The translations under genes and the position numbers were made by a program. Source: Clostridium_AD sp937920395 (GTDB lineage Bacteria > Bacillota > Clostridia > Clostridiales > Clostridiaceae). From it: 64,000 bases of DNA. Shown here piece by piece: positions 53,216-62,795 of this stretch; positions within the stretch are counted from its first letter, which is position 1, and every line of letters begins with the position of its first letter. A model generated the notes under the pieces. It was not told the origin of the DNA. It saw only the letters and a list, made by a program, of their open reading frames with translations, and ran no database searches. The stretch spans positions 76,162-140,161 of the forward strand of contig DAVZGP010000003.1 of NCBI GenBank assembly GCA_052274345.1, in the 5' to 3' direction.

Positions 53216-54562
53216 CTATGCTGTTCTAATAGTTCTTCCTGCCGTACTATTTTTTATCATGCCTCCATCTAGAACTAATCTTCCGTTCACAAATACGTAT
53301 TTTATCCCTTCAGGTTTTCTATCTGGAACGCCCACATCTGGAAAATCCGATTTATCTCTAATAGTATCTATATCAAAAATAACAACATCAGCGTCTGTTC
53401 CCTTTTTTATTCTGCCCTTTTGTTTAAGTCCCATAGTTTCTGCTGGAAGAAAAGTTGCCTTGCGAACCGCCTCTATTAAACTTATCTCCTTACGTTCTCT
53501 TACCATGCACCTAAAATATCTTGGGAAAGTACCTGAAATTTGAGGATGTCCTTCACCCTTTTTATAAGGCCCAATGTCTGACGATGGCATTGAGTAATTT
53601 TTATCCAAAGCCTTATATACACTTTCATTTGAATCCGTACAATATATAATACATTCACAAGGATTACTAGCTCTTAATTCTTTATATAGTTTATTGTTTA
53701 ATCTCTCACCTTTATATTTTCCTGAAGCTACAAGCATTTTGTTTAAACATAATCCATGATTCACATTTTTCTCACAAAAAATTGCAGTTCCAATAGATGT
53801 AGCCCAATCGTTATATAATCCACTATCTATTTTTATATTTAATCCATCCTCTATTGCTTTATCTACTATTTTTAACGCTTTATCCATAACTACATTATAT
53901 TGATAAACAAAATGAGATATTAAAACGGGGGCTCCTGTAACCCTTGAAATCTCAATAGCTTCTCTTAATGAATTTAAATCATGATCCGAAGATGTTCTTG
54001 TATGAATTGTGATAGGTCTGTTATAATTTGCAGCTATTATGCAAACAGCATATATTTCTTCAAGGGAGCTATGTGGAGCATATTCGAGTCCTAATGATAA
54101 TCCACAAGCACCTTCACATAATGCTTTTTCTGTAAGATATTTCATTTTGCAAATTTGTTCTTTATTTGCTGCAGAATATACATCTGTAATTCCAACAGCC
54201 TTACGCAGACTCATTGAATGTCCTACAAGTTCAGCTTGATTTATAACAAACCCTTTTTTATCTTGCTTATCAAAAAATTCATTCATATTTATTGGACTTA
54301 ACCCACAATTACCACCGATTGTAGTAGTAATACCTTGACGAAGTGACAGCTCTCCACAATAATCTTCTCCATCTACATGTCCATGTATATCGATGAAGCC
54401 CGGCGAAACTATTAAACCAGATGCATTTATACTTTTTATTCCGACTAGTTCTGTAGTTGTAATTTCTGCCAGCTTTCCATCTTTTATACCTAAACTTCCT
54501 TTGAAACTCGTTTTGAGGTCAGGATCAATTAAAGTACCATTATTAATAACAACATCAAACAT
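53216..54562 (-). CDS. N-acyl-D-amino-acid deacylase / D-aminoacylase family amidohydrolase
   Basis: 448 residues of the amidohydrolase superfamily. VSPGFIDIHGHVDGEDYCGE near 52 supplies the metal-binding His-x-His, GITTTIGGNCGLSPIN near 78 is typical of D-aminoacylases, and ITIHTRTSSDH and ISHFVYQ give later metal ligands. The C-terminal LKQKGRIKKGTDADVVIFD returns to the composite beta domain. It would hydrolyse N-acyl-D-amino acids or related cyclic compounds; no substrate evidence. It is on the same strand as aspA but separated from it by a strong terminator. The ribosome site is AAGGGAG. Confidence 0.85.
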   Translation of the reverse strand: MFDVVINNGTLIDPDLKTSFKGSLGIKDGKLAEITTTELVGIKSINASGLIVSPGFIDIHGHVDGEDYCGELSLRQGITTTIGGNCGLSPINMNEFFDKQDKKGFVINQAELVGHSMSLRKAVGITDVYSAANKEQICKMKYLTEKALCEGACGLSLGLEYAPHSSLEEIYAVCIIAANYNRPITIHTRTSSDHDLNSLREAIEISRVTGAPVLISHFVYQYNVVMDKALKIVDKAIEDGLNIKIDSGLYNDWATSIGTAIFCEKNVNHGLCLNKMLVASGKYKGERLNNKLYKELRASNPCECIIYCTDSNESVYKALDKNYSMPSSDIGPYKKGEGHPQISGTFPRYFRCMVRERKEISLIEAVRKATFLPAETMGLKQKGRIKKGTDADVVIFDIDTIRDKSDFPDVGVPDRKPEGIKYVFVNGRLVLDGGMIKNSTAGRTIRTA

Positions 54563-54733
54563 TTATGAACACTCCCTTCAAAGATTATTTTTAAAATTCA
54601 ATACTTATCTTACTGTATTTCCAATATGTTTAAATGTATTCCTAGTAAACATATATGTTTTAACTTTTACTAATATTACCACGATTTTTTCAAATTATCA
54701 ATATTAAATAACTTCATTTAACATGTAAAATAA

Positions 54734-54780
54734 CCCATTAAATGGACATAACTATTAAATAGTTATGTCCATTTAATGGG
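54734..54780 (-). terminator. Terminator of aspA: perfect 23-bp inverted repeat (repeat copy 2)
   Basis: Arms 54734-54756 and 54758-54780 are exact complements separated by one base. It is unusually long for a terminator and shares most of its sequence with the hairpin at 53102-53157. Confidence 0.75.
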
Positions 54781-54809
54781 GATTATATATGTTTAAACCG
54801 ATCCCATTT

Positions 54810-56222
54810 TTAACCTACCATTAGTTCTTTCGCTAATATACCAGGTTTGGTCATTAATTCTATATCTAATATATCATTAAGTTCATTTTCACTTAAAATC
54901 CCATCTTTTAATATTAATTCTCTTACAGACTTTCTAGTTTTTAACGCAGTTTTTGCAATTTCAGCAGCTTTTTTATAACCTATATGTGGACAAATTGCAG
55001 TAATAATACCAACACTATTCTCTACCAATTCTTTACATATTTCTCTATTTGCGGTTATCCCTGAAACGCAGTTAATTACAAAAGTATTTACTCCATTTGT
55101 TAATGTCTCTATGGATTGAAATAATTTATAGAATATAACTGGTTCAAAAGCATTCAATTCCAATTGTCCCGCTTCTGCAGCCATAGTTATTGTTATATCA
55201 TTCCCTATAATATTGAATGCTATTTGACTTATTACTTCTGGTATTACAGGATTAACCTTTCCTGGCATCATAGAAGAACCATTTTGTTTTGAAGGAAGAT
55301 TAATTTCACCGAACCCTGTCCTTGGTCCTGATGACATAAGTCTTAAATCATTTGCTATTTTGGATAAATTAACTGCGCATGCTTTAATAACACCAGACAC
55401 CACTACAAAACCGTCTAAATTCTGCGTTGCATCTACTAAATCTACTGCTTGTTTTAATTCTATATTTGATATTTTAGAAATGTTTGGTACTATTTTATTA
55501 AAATATTGTATATCCGCATTCATACCAGTTCCGATTGCAGTACCACCCATATTTACAACTTTTAATTCTTCCTTAGCTTTTTCAAGTCTTAAGATATCTC
55601 TCTTTATCACTGAACTGTAAGCTTTAAATTCTTGTCCAAGCCTTATTGGAACTGCATCTTGCATCTGGGTTCTTCCCATTTTTATAACATCATCGAACTC
55701 TTTTGATTTTTCGTTAAAAGCATCATAAAGTTTAGAAAGCTGGGCTATTGCCTTTGGAATAAGTTTTAAGGCGGTCATTTTACCTGCTGTAGGAATAACA
55801 TCATTTGTCGATTGTCCATAATTTATATGATCATTAGGATGAACTATACTATAATCACCCTTTTTCCCTCCCAGTATTTCTATAGCTCTATTTGCAATTA
55901 CTTCATTGACATTCATATTCATACTTGTACCAGCTCCACCTTGAATAGGATCTACTATGAATTGATCTTGCAATTTACCAGCTATTATTTCATCACAGGC
56001 CTTTATAATAGATTCTTCAATCTTTTTATCTAAAAGTCCAACTTCATTATTTGTTATTGCTGCTGCTTTTTTTATTTCTGCTAAACTTTTTATAAATTCC
56101 GCAGACATTCCTAGTCCCGTTATTTTAAAATTCTCAGCAGCCCTTAAAGTCTGTACCCCATAATAAGCCTCCATCGGTACTTGTTTTGATCCAATTGAAT
56201 CGCTTTCTAATCTAAAATCCAT
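54810..56222 (-). CDS. aspA: Aspartate ammonia-lyase
   Basis: 470 residues, full length of the aspartase/fumarase class II family. The opening RLESDSIGSKQVPMEAYYGVQTLRA, HPNDHINYGQSTNDVIPTAG near 127 (catalytic region) and the signature GSSMMPGKVNPVIPE near 315 are present. Aspartase is preferred over fumarase because of the AYYGVQTLRA opening. It deaminates aspartate to fumarate and ammonia. The gene is 49 bp downstream of an Lrp-type regulator on the same strand, which probably senses amino acids to control it. The ribosome site is GAGGAAGG. Confidence 0.9.
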   Translation of the reverse strand: MDFRLESDSIGSKQVPMEAYYGVQTLRAAENFKITGLGMSAEFIKSLAEIKKAAAITNNEVGLLDKKIEESIIKACDEIIAGKLQDQFIVDPIQGGAGTSMNMNVNEVIANRAIEILGGKKGDYSIVHPNDHINYGQSTNDVIPTAGKMTALKLIPKAIAQLSKLYDAFNEKSKEFDDVIKMGRTQMQDAVPIRLGQEFKAYSSVIKRDILRLEKAKEELKVVNMGGTAIGTGMNADIQYFNKIVPNISKISNIELKQAVDLVDATQNLDGFVVVSGVIKACAVNLSKIANDLRLMSSGPRTGFGEINLPSKQNGSSMMPGKVNPVIPEVISQIAFNIIGNDITITMAAEAGQLELNAFEPVIFYKLFQSIETLTNGVNTFVINCVSGITANREICKELVENSVGIITAICPHIGYKKAAEIAKTALKTRKSVRELILKDGILSENELNDILDIELMTKPGILAKELMVG

Positions 56223-56271
56223 TTAAATAACCTTCCTCTCTATAATTCATTTACTAATCTCACTTTATATT

Positions 56272-56730
56272 TTAATTATTAATCTCACTTGGTATAATAG
56301 AATAATTATTCTTTATTGTAGAAAGAGATACTGTCGTCTTAGTTTTTTGAACTCCTGGTATGTTTTTTATCTTATTCAAAATTTTTTCTAAGCTTTCTGT
56401 ACTCTCTGTAATTATTTTTAAAACATAATCATAATCACCAGCTAAATAGTGGCATTCTACAATTTCATTGTCTACTTGAATCGTATTAACAAATAAATCT
56501 GTGAATTTTGGTGATTCGAGTGATACAAACATTATTATCATAAGATCTTTATTGAACTTTTTAGCACTTAATATTATAGTGTATTTTTCAATAATCCCTG
56601 CATTATCAAGTTTTTTTAATCTATCGCCTACTGCAGGTACGGATAAATTAATTCGGGTACTTATTTCAGAAGCGGTAACTCTAGAATTTTGTTGCAAAAG
56701 TTTAAGTATTTTAATATCGATATTGTCCAT
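56272..56730 (-). CDS. Lrp/AsnC family transcriptional regulator
   Basis: 152 residues. The winged helix-turn-helix is DIKILKLLQQNSRVTASEIS followed by INLSVPAVGDRLKKLDNAGI; the C-terminal RAM domain holds VECHYLAGDYDYVLKI near 95. Such regulators bind amino acids as octamers. It is directly upstream of aspA and probably forms an operon with it. The ribosome site AGAGGTGA lies 6 bases from the ATG. Confidence 0.9.
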   Translation of the reverse strand: MDNIDIKILKLLQQNSRVTASEISTRINLSVPAVGDRLKKLDNAGIIEKYTIILSAKKFNKDLMIIMFVSLESPKFTDLFVNTIQVDNEIVECHYLAGDYDYVLKIITESTESLEKILNKIKNIPGVQKTKTTVSLSTIKNNYSIIPSEINN

Positions 56731-57122
56731 ACAAAATCACCTCTTAAATAATATTATTAGGTATATTATATCATATCAATTAATAAATTAAATATATTAT
56801 GTATATTTACATAATTATTTAAGTTTATTTATAACATTCCATTATAATTTAAGTTGTTTACGTTTACTGAAATTAATTAACCTAAAAAAATAAGGTGCTT
56901 AACAGTATCTAATTTATTAAAATACAATACTATCAATTTAAATGTTCACATCTTTCTTTATAAATAATATTAATACTATTTTACATTGAACATATACTAT
57001 ATGTAACTTGCTTAAATATTTTAAATTTGATAAAATTCATTTATATCTAAAATCATTTACAGAATTTTATAATTTAAATTTTAGTATAAAGGTAATATAG
57101 ACATTTTAAGGAGGGTTTTGTT
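56731..57122. other. AT-rich divergent intergenic region, no gene
   Basis: The 392 bases between the Lrp gene and msrB are very AT-rich, with scattered -10-like TATAAT and TATACT hexamers for both directions. I see no open frame, repeat or structured RNA. Confidence 0.6.
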
Positions 57123-57581
57123 ATGAATAAAAAAATATATACAAAAAAAAGTATAGAACAGCTAAAAAAAGAACTAACCCAAACTCAGTTTGAAGTAACA
57201 CAGGAAAATTCAACGGAAAGATCCTTTGACAATGAATTTTGGAATAACAAAGAAGAAGGAATATATGTAGATATAGGCAGCGGTGAACCATTATTTACAT
57301 CTCTTGATAAATTTGATTCAGGTTGTGGATGGCCCAGTTTTACAAAACCTTTAGATAATGAGAATATTAAAGAAAAGAAAGATATTACACTTGGAATGAT
57401 CAGAACAGAAGTAAGAAGTTATCATGGTGACAGCCATCTAGGTCATGTTTTCGATGATGGTCCTCGAGCTGACGGTGGATTAAGATATTGTATAAATAGT
57501 GCATCCTTAAGATTTATACCAGTTAACAAACTAAAAGATGAAGGATATGAAGATTATTTGAAACTGTTTAAGAAAGAGTGA
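57123..57581 (+). CDS. msrB: Peptide-methionine (R)-S-oxide reductase
   Basis: 152 residues. MsrB features are LTQTQFEVTQENSTERSFDN-type opening, DSGCGWPSFTKPL near 65, EVRSYHGDSHLGHVFDDGP near 98 and the catalytic cysteine in LRYCINSASLRFIP near 120. The two zinc CxxC pairs found in many MsrB are absent, so it is of the zinc-free type. It repairs oxidised methionine in proteins. It is monocistronic, with GGAGGG before the ATG and a strong terminator after. Confidence 0.95.
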   Translation: MNKKIYTKKSIEQLKKELTQTQFEVTQENSTERSFDNEFWNNKEEGIYVDIGSGEPLFTSLDKFDSGCGWPSFTKPLDNENIKEKKDITLGMIRTEVRSYHGDSHLGHVFDDGPRADGGLRYCINSASLRFIPVNKLKDEGYEDYLKLFKKE

Positions 57582-57605
57582 TTTCTCCCATACCGGCACA
57601 CAAAT

Positions 57606-57641
57606 AAAATTAGCCTAAAGCAAATGCTTTAGGCTAATTTT
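57606..57641. terminator. Bidirectional terminator after msrB
   Basis: Perfect 17-bp arms (57606-57622 and 57625-57641) with a 2-base loop, A run and T run on opposite sides, between convergent genes. Confidence 0.92.
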
Positions 57642-57652
57642 ATTATGAGAAA

Positions 57653-59200
57653 CTATAAACCATCTTTTAAATTAACATAGGTCTTATAATTAGGTGAATC
57701 TTCACTAATTAATTTATTAAGTTTCCACTCATACCCATTAGAATCATCATAAACTAGAAAATAAACTGCTACAATAGAAACTTTTCTATCCTTATTTTTA
57801 TTATTTTTATCATCTTTATACGTAATACTACCATAAACATATTTTATGTTTTTTAAACCCTTTGTAGATAATATCTTATAAGTTTTAAATGTCTTTGCTT
57901 CTTCCTGTGTTATCTTATGGTTATTAGACCACCAGAAAAGTAGATTACTTCCTTCAATTTCACCATTAGTTATCGAAGGTATAATTAACGACTCAGGAAT
58001 ATTATTTATCGAAGCACTATCAACTGTTGTATCTGATCCGCTTAATAAAGCTATATTACTTAATGATATTGAGAAAGTATAATTAGTTGATAATATCGAG
58101 TTTATTTCACCTGCTACATTTTCTCTCTTAGCAATAAGATTTAGTGTTCCTTTTTTCGCATTAAACGTTTTTCCTGATATATTAATACTCTTAGTAAAGT
58201 CATCTTTTACAGTAAACCCTTTACTACCAAAAAAATCAGAATAGGATACCGTTTCCTCAAATCCTTGATTTCTTATAAGTTGAATAACCTTTTCATCTGA
58301 AAAAGCTGGCGATAGTGTCAACTTAAAATCATCTGAACTATTTGCTTCTATAGAATTAATACTCCAAGCTTCATTCTCAAAAACAAGACTACACTTTATT
58401 TTCCCAGTAGCCCTAAGAAGCCCACTGTCTATAGTCGTTTCAACTAATATTCTTTCTTTTTCATTTTGAAGATCTGGAGTCCTTAATGTTATCCCAAGAT
58501 TTTTAACATTTTGTCCATTCAATGCTTCTTGCGTATTCCCTATAGTAATTTTTAATCTTTTTAATTCATCTAAAAATATCTTATCATTAATCCCTACCAC
58601 CGGTTTCACCGAAGTAATATTAAGTATTACAGGTTTTCCATTGACTTTCCATTCGTTTTTACCTTCTTTAAGATATACTACAGATAACAAAACCTTTGCC
58701 TCAAGAGCATCATTATTTAGAGTTAACGCTAAATTAATTTCATCTTTGCTCTTCTGAGTATTCCGATTACTTATAATAAAGCTTTTCATGTTATCTTTAT
58801 TGATTTTTATGACTGTACCCTTTGGTAGTGTTACAACTGTTCCTATCAGATTTTCTTTTATTGTTACATCGTCAATGGGACTAACGATAAAAAATGAATA
58901 GGCAAATACCAATACTACAATTACAGAAGTTATTGATATCATAGGTATAATTACTTTCCTATGTATAAATGTTTTCTTAACCCAATCAAAAAATTTATCT
59001 CTATTATACTTTCTTATGTCTTTATCTGATATTGCAGGCATCGCTGACGTATCTTGCACTTTATTCTCTTCATTTACATTATTATTAGGAATTATTTCAT
59101 CTACCGCATCTGTTTTTTCTTCTATCTTTTCTCCACAATAAGGGCAAAATTTTAATCCATTAATATTAATAAATTCATTATTACAACTGTTGCAACGCAT
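57653..59200 (-). CDS. Zinc-ribbon membrane protein of unknown function
   Basis: 515 residues. The N-terminus MRCNSCNNEF with FCPYCGEKIEEK is a two-CxxC zinc ribbon. A Thr/Asn/Glu-rich linker leads to one membrane segment at about residues 94-114 (IPMISITSVIVVLVFAYSFF). The large outside part (about 400 residues) is beta-rich with two possible repeats and ends in a WKLN-type motif reminiscent of secreted NTF2/DUF repeats. This zinc-ribbon plus single TM plus extracellular layout is common in clostridia, but I do not recognise a function. The ribosome site GGAGGGAAC precedes the ATG. Confidence 0.75.
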   Translation of the reverse strand: MRCNSCNNEFININGLKFCPYCGEKIEEKTDAVDEIIPNNNVNEENKVQDTSAMPAISDKDIRKYNRDKFFDWVKKTFIHRKVIIPMISITSVIVVLVFAYSFFIVSPIDDVTIKENLIGTVVTLPKGTVIKINKDNMKSFIISNRNTQKSKDEINLALTLNNDALEAKVLLSVVYLKEGKNEWKVNGKPVILNITSVKPVVGINDKIFLDELKRLKITIGNTQEALNGQNVKNLGITLRTPDLQNEKERILVETTIDSGLLRATGKIKCSLVFENEAWSINSIEANSSDDFKLTLSPAFSDEKVIQLIRNQGFEETVSYSDFFGSKGFTVKDDFTKSINISGKTFNAKKGTLNLIAKRENVAGEINSILSTNYTFSISLSNIALLSGSDTTVDSASINNIPESLIIPSITNGEIEGSNLLFWWSNNHKITQEEAKTFKTYKILSTKGLKNIKYVYGSITYKDDKNNKNKDRKVSIVAVYFLVYDDSNGYEWKLNKLISEDSPNYKTYVNLKDGL

Positions 59201-59344
59201 TTGTTCCCTCCAAACATTAATATAACTCTACAAAACAAACGCAATGTTATATTTAATATAATATAGCTTGTTTACATACTATATTATAACTTGTTTGCAA
59301 CCTATATTCAAACATATTCTTAACATCTTTTATACTTAGACGAA

Positions 59345-59372
59345 CAAAACTCACTCCCAAAAGAGAGTGAGT
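59345..59372 (-). terminator. Terminator of the liv operon
   Basis: Stem ACTCACTC (59349-59356) with GAGTGAGT (59365-59372), T-rich on the minus-strand 3' side, 35 bp after livF. Confidence 0.8.
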
Positions 59373-59406
59373 GATTAACCATAGTATCAACATTTTAGTA
59401 CAAGTC

Positions 59407-60111
59407 TTACTCACCAAGATATGCACTTCTTATAGCATCATTAGTTAATAATTCTTTCGCACTACCTTCTAAAACTATTTTACCAGTTTCTAAAACATAT
59501 GCTTTATGTGCAATAGATAGCGCCATATGAGCATTTTGTTCTACAAGCAAAACAGTAGTTCCTGACTTATTTATTTCTTGTATTATAGAAAATATATTTC
59601 TTACTACTAGTGGTGCAAGTCCCATAGATGGCTCATCTAATAACAATATTCTGGGTCTTACCATAAGAGCTCTCCCCATAGCAAGCATCTGCTGTTCTCC
59701 ACCACTTAGTGTTCCAGCCATTTGTTTTATTCTTTCTTTAAGCCTTGGAAATTTGTCAAAAACCATCTCGTAATCTTTTGCTACATCGCTCTTATCTTTC
59801 CTAATATAAGCGCCTAATTCAAGATTTTCCATAACTGACATGTTTGCAAATATTCTTCTTCCCTCTGGCACATGAGCAATTCCTAGTCTTGAGAGTTTAT
59901 AGGCGGCAGTGGTATGAATGGGTTTACCTTCAAATAAAACACTTCCTGACTTTATAGGAATAAGTCCTGAAATAGCTCTTAATATTGAAGTTTTTCCAGC
60001 TCCATTAGCACCTATAAGTGTAACTATTTCTCCTTCCTTTACATGTATACTAATATCATGTAATGCATGTATTGCACCATAATTTACATTTAACTTATCA
60101 ATTTCAAGCAT
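59407..60111 (-). CDS. livF: Branched-chain amino acid ABC transporter ATPase
   Basis: 234 residues. Walker A is LIGANGAGKTSILRAI, signature LSGGEQQMLAMGRALM, Walker B ILLLDEPSMGLAP, and VLLVEQNAHMAL holds the H-loop, the usual LivF set. Its ATG overlaps the livG stop codon by 8 bases, so the two ATPases are translationally coupled. It is the last gene of the livKHMGF operon. Confidence 0.95.
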   Translation of the reverse strand: MLEIDKLNVNYGAIHALHDISIHVKEGEIVTLIGANGAGKTSILRAISGLIPIKSGSVLFEGKPIHTTAAYKLSRLGIAHVPEGRRIFANMSVMENLELGAYIRKDKSDVAKDYEMVFDKFPRLKERIKQMAGTLSGGEQQMLAMGRALMVRPRILLLDEPSMGLAPLVVRNIFSIIQEINKSGTTVLLVEQNAHMALSIAHKAYVLETGKIVLEGSAKELLTNDAIRSAYLGE

Positions 60112-60877
60112 CAGTTACCTCCTCTCCAAGGTATGCTTCGATTACCTTAGGATTGTTCTTTATTTCATCTGGCGTCCCTTCTGCTATTACTTTACCGTAA
60201 TCTACAACTATTATCCTCTCACAAACTCCCATAACTAACTTCATATCATGCTCAATTAGTAATATAGCTATCTTAAATTCATCCCTTACCCAATTTATGA
60301 GTCCCATCAATTCGTGGGTTTCCTTTGGATTCATGCCAGCTGCAGGTTCATCTAGTAATAATAATTTAGGCTTTGCAGCAAGAGCTCTTGCTATTTCAAG
60401 TCTTCGTTGCTCACCATATGGAAGATTGCATGCAAGCTCATTTCTCTTACCATCGAGTTTAAACACCTTAAGAATTTCAAGTGCTTTCTTTTCAATTTCA
60501 GCTTCCTCACGAGTGAATTTGGGGAGCCTTAATATTGCATGGAACAAATTATATTTAACATTATAATTAAATGATATTTTTACATTATCAAGAACTGTTA
60601 AATCTTTAAATAGTCTTATATTTTGAAAGGTTCTGGCAATTCTTTTTTTAGTGATATCATAAGGTTTTATACCTTGTATAAATTCACCATTAAATTCAAT
60701 AGTTCCAGATGTTGGAGCATAAACCCCTGTTAACATATTAAAAATAGTTGTTTTTCCCGCTCCATTAGGTCCAATCAACCCTACAAGATCATGATCAGAT
60801 AGATTAAGTGCAAAATCAGAAACAGCTGTTAGCCCGCCAAACTTAATTGTAAGATCATTTACCTTTAAAAGCTGCAT
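60104..60877 (-). CDS. livG: Branched-chain amino acid ABC transporter ATPase
   Basis: 257 residues. Walker A is LIGPNGAGKTTIFNML, followed by ITKKRIARTFQNIRLFKDLT (LivG-specific), the signature LPYGEQRRLEIARAL and Walker B LLLLDEPAAGMNP. Three consecutive ATG codons follow AAGGAAG; the third, at 60877, has the best 8-base spacing, and an upstream in-frame start at 60907 lies inside livM. The gene overlaps livM by about 23 bp and livF by 8 bp. Confidence 0.93.
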   Translation of the reverse strand: MQLLKVNDLTIKFGGLTAVSDFALNLSDHDLVGLIGPNGAGKTTIFNMLTGVYAPTSGTIEFNGEFIQGIKPYDITKKRIARTFQNIRLFKDLTVLDNVKISFNYNVKYNLFHAILRLPKFTREEAEIEKKALEILKVFKLDGKRNELACNLPYGEQRRLEIARALAAKPKLLLLDEPAAGMNPKETHELMGLINWVRDEFKIAILLIEHDMKLVMGVCERIIVVDYGKVIAEGTPDEIKNNPKVIEAYLGEEVTDA

Positions 60878-61820
60878 CATCATCACTTCCTTTTGAAAAT
60901 TTATCAAATATTTTCATAGATAATTCTTTTGTACCCATTAAACCTTGTGGCCTAAATCTCATAATAATGATAAGTGCAAGTGGATAAATAATCATTCTGT
61001 AATCATTCATAAATCTTAGGAATTCAGGAAGAATTGTAAGAATACCTGTTGAGAATACACTACCTGTTAAACTTCCCATTCCACCCATAACTACATAAGT
61101 AACTAAATCTACTGATTTTAAGAATCCAAATTGCTCTGGCTTAATGTACATTAGATAATGTGAAAACAATCCACCGGCAATGCCTGAAAGGAATGATCCT
61201 ATAACAAACGCCATAATCTTATATTTTGTAGTGTTAATACCCATAGCTTCTGCAGCTATTTCATCCTCACGTACTGACATCATTGCTCTACCTTGTGATG
61301 AACGTGCTATATTGTAAATTATTAAAATTGTAAATATCATTATAAAAAATACCCAAGCAAAAGTAGTTTTAGGAGGTATTCCCGAAAGTCCACGTCCTCC
61401 TCCAAGTTGATCAATATTTGTAATAACAACTCTTATTATTTCTCCAAAGCCTAAAGTAGTTATAGCAAGATAATCACCCTTTAAACTTAAAGTTGGAAGA
61501 CCAATAAGATATCCAATTAATCCAGCTGCGAGCCCACCAAGAAGAAGTGCTATAGGAAATGGTACATTTAATTGAATTGTAGCCATTGCTGCTGCGTAGG
61601 CTCCTATAGACATAAAACCTGCATGCCCTAGTGTTAATTGTCCCGTAATTCCTATAATAAGATTTAAACTTACTGCAAGAATAACATTTATACAAATTAA
61701 TATAACTATTCTTCCATAATATCTATTTAATATTTCAGTATCCATTAAAAATGATAAAATGAAAAACAAAACAACTCCAATAACAAGTAATATAATAGTA
61801 TTTCTAAATTCTTTTTTCAT
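60855..61820 (-). CDS. livM: Branched-chain amino acid ABC transporter permease
   Basis: 321 residues with about eight membrane segments. NLIIGITGQLTLGHAGFMSI near 55, LPTLSLKGDYLAITTLGFGE near 110 and the loop VREDEIAAEAMGINTTKYK near 182 are LivM hallmarks. The ATG at 61820 is 6 bases after AGGTG; an ATG at 61826 and a GTG at 61829 are less well spaced. It directly follows the livH stop codon. Confidence 0.92.
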   Translation of the reverse strand: MKKEFRNTIILLVIGVVLFFILSFLMDTEILNRYYGRIVILICINVILAVSLNLIIGITGQLTLGHAGFMSIGAYAAAMATIQLNVPFPIALLLGGLAAGLIGYLIGLPTLSLKGDYLAITTLGFGEIIRVVITNIDQLGGGRGLSGIPPKTTFAWVFFIMIFTILIIYNIARSSQGRAMMSVREDEIAAEAMGINTTKYKIMAFVIGSFLSGIAGGLFSHYLMYIKPEQFGFLKSVDLVTYVVMGGMGSLTGSVFSTGILTILPEFLRFMNDYRMIIYPLALIIIMRFRPQGLMGTKELSMKIFDKFSKGSDDDAAFKGK

Positions 61821-61829
61821 TTTCATCAC

Positions 61830-62708
61830 CTACACTTTCTCTCTGGTTTTCTTACCAAGAAGTCCAGAAGGCTTAACAATTAAAATAATAATAAGGATTG
61901 AAAATGCAATAGCATCTGAGTAACTAGATGATATATATACTTTACTAAATGTTTCAACAAGTCCCATTATAAGTCCGCCCCATAGAGCCCCTGGGATTAT
62001 GCCAATTCCACCGAGAACCGCTGCAACAAAGGCTTTTAAACCTGGCATTATACCCATATATGGATCTATACTTGAATATAAAATTCCAAATAATACCCCT
62101 GCTGCTCCTGCTAACGCTGAACCAATTGCAAATGTTATAGATATAACAGAATCCACATTAATCCCCATAAGCGCAGCTGCATCTTTATCAAATGAAGTTG
62201 CTCTCATTGCTTTTCCAGTTTTAGTTTTGAAAACTATAAATTGAAGTATTACTACAAGCAAAATCGACATTCCTATAATTATAAGTTGACGATTATCAAT
62301 ACTCAACCCTGCAAAACTAATAACATGTGCTGGCAAAAGTGTCTCTGGATATGTTTGTGGATCAGTAGTCATCTTAAGTCTTACTAAATTCTCAAGAAGT
62401 ACTGACATTGCAATAGCTGTTATTAATATAGATAACTTTGGTGAATTTCTTAACGGTTTGTATGCTATTTTTTCAACAACCACACCCGTTAATGCCGCTC
62501 CACCCATTGCTATTAATAATGTAGGTATAAATGGTAAATGTAGATTAGTTGCAGCGAAAAATCCAAAAAAACCTCCGACCATAAAAACATCACCATGAGC
62601 AAAATTTATAAGTCCAATAATTCCATATACCATTGTGTATCCTATTGCGATTAATGCATACACGAAACCAAGTGATAATCCATTAATCATCTGTTGTAAA
62701 AATTCCAT
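61830..62708 (-). CDS. livH: Branched-chain amino acid ABC transporter permease
   Basis: 292 residues, about eight membrane segments. The start FLQQMINGLSLGFVYALIAIG, then GYTMVYGIIGLINFAHGDVF and ATSFDKDAAALMGINVDSVI near 175 are diagnostic of LivH. It pairs with LivM to form the membrane channel. A hairpin separates it from the binding-protein gene livK. Confidence 0.94.
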   Translation of the reverse strand: MEFLQQMINGLSLGFVYALIAIGYTMVYGIIGLINFAHGDVFMVGGFFGFFAATNLHLPFIPTLLIAMGGAALTGVVVEKIAYKPLRNSPKLSILITAIAMSVLLENLVRLKMTTDPQTYPETLLPAHVISFAGLSIDNRQLIIIGMSILLVVILQFIVFKTKTGKAMRATSFDKDAAALMGINVDSVISITFAIGSALAGAAGVLFGILYSSIDPYMGIMPGLKAFVAAVLGGIGIIPGALWGGLIMGLVETFSKVYISSSYSDAIAFSILIIILIVKPSGLLGKKTREKV

Positions 62709-62745
62709 TTACCTTCCCCCATTTCTCTTTATTTATATTTATAAA

Positions 62746-62784
62746 TGCAGACATACTCCAAATTATTAATGAAGTATGTCTGCA
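62746..62784 (-). other. Intercistronic hairpin between livK and livH
   Basis: Perfect 12-bp arms TGCAGACATACT (62746-62757) and AGTATGTCTGCA (62773-62784) with weak T enrichment after it. Placed just after the binding-protein gene, it is likely a partial terminator or 3' stabiliser giving more LivK than membrane subunits. Confidence 0.6.
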
Positions 62785-62795
62785 GACTTTATTTA

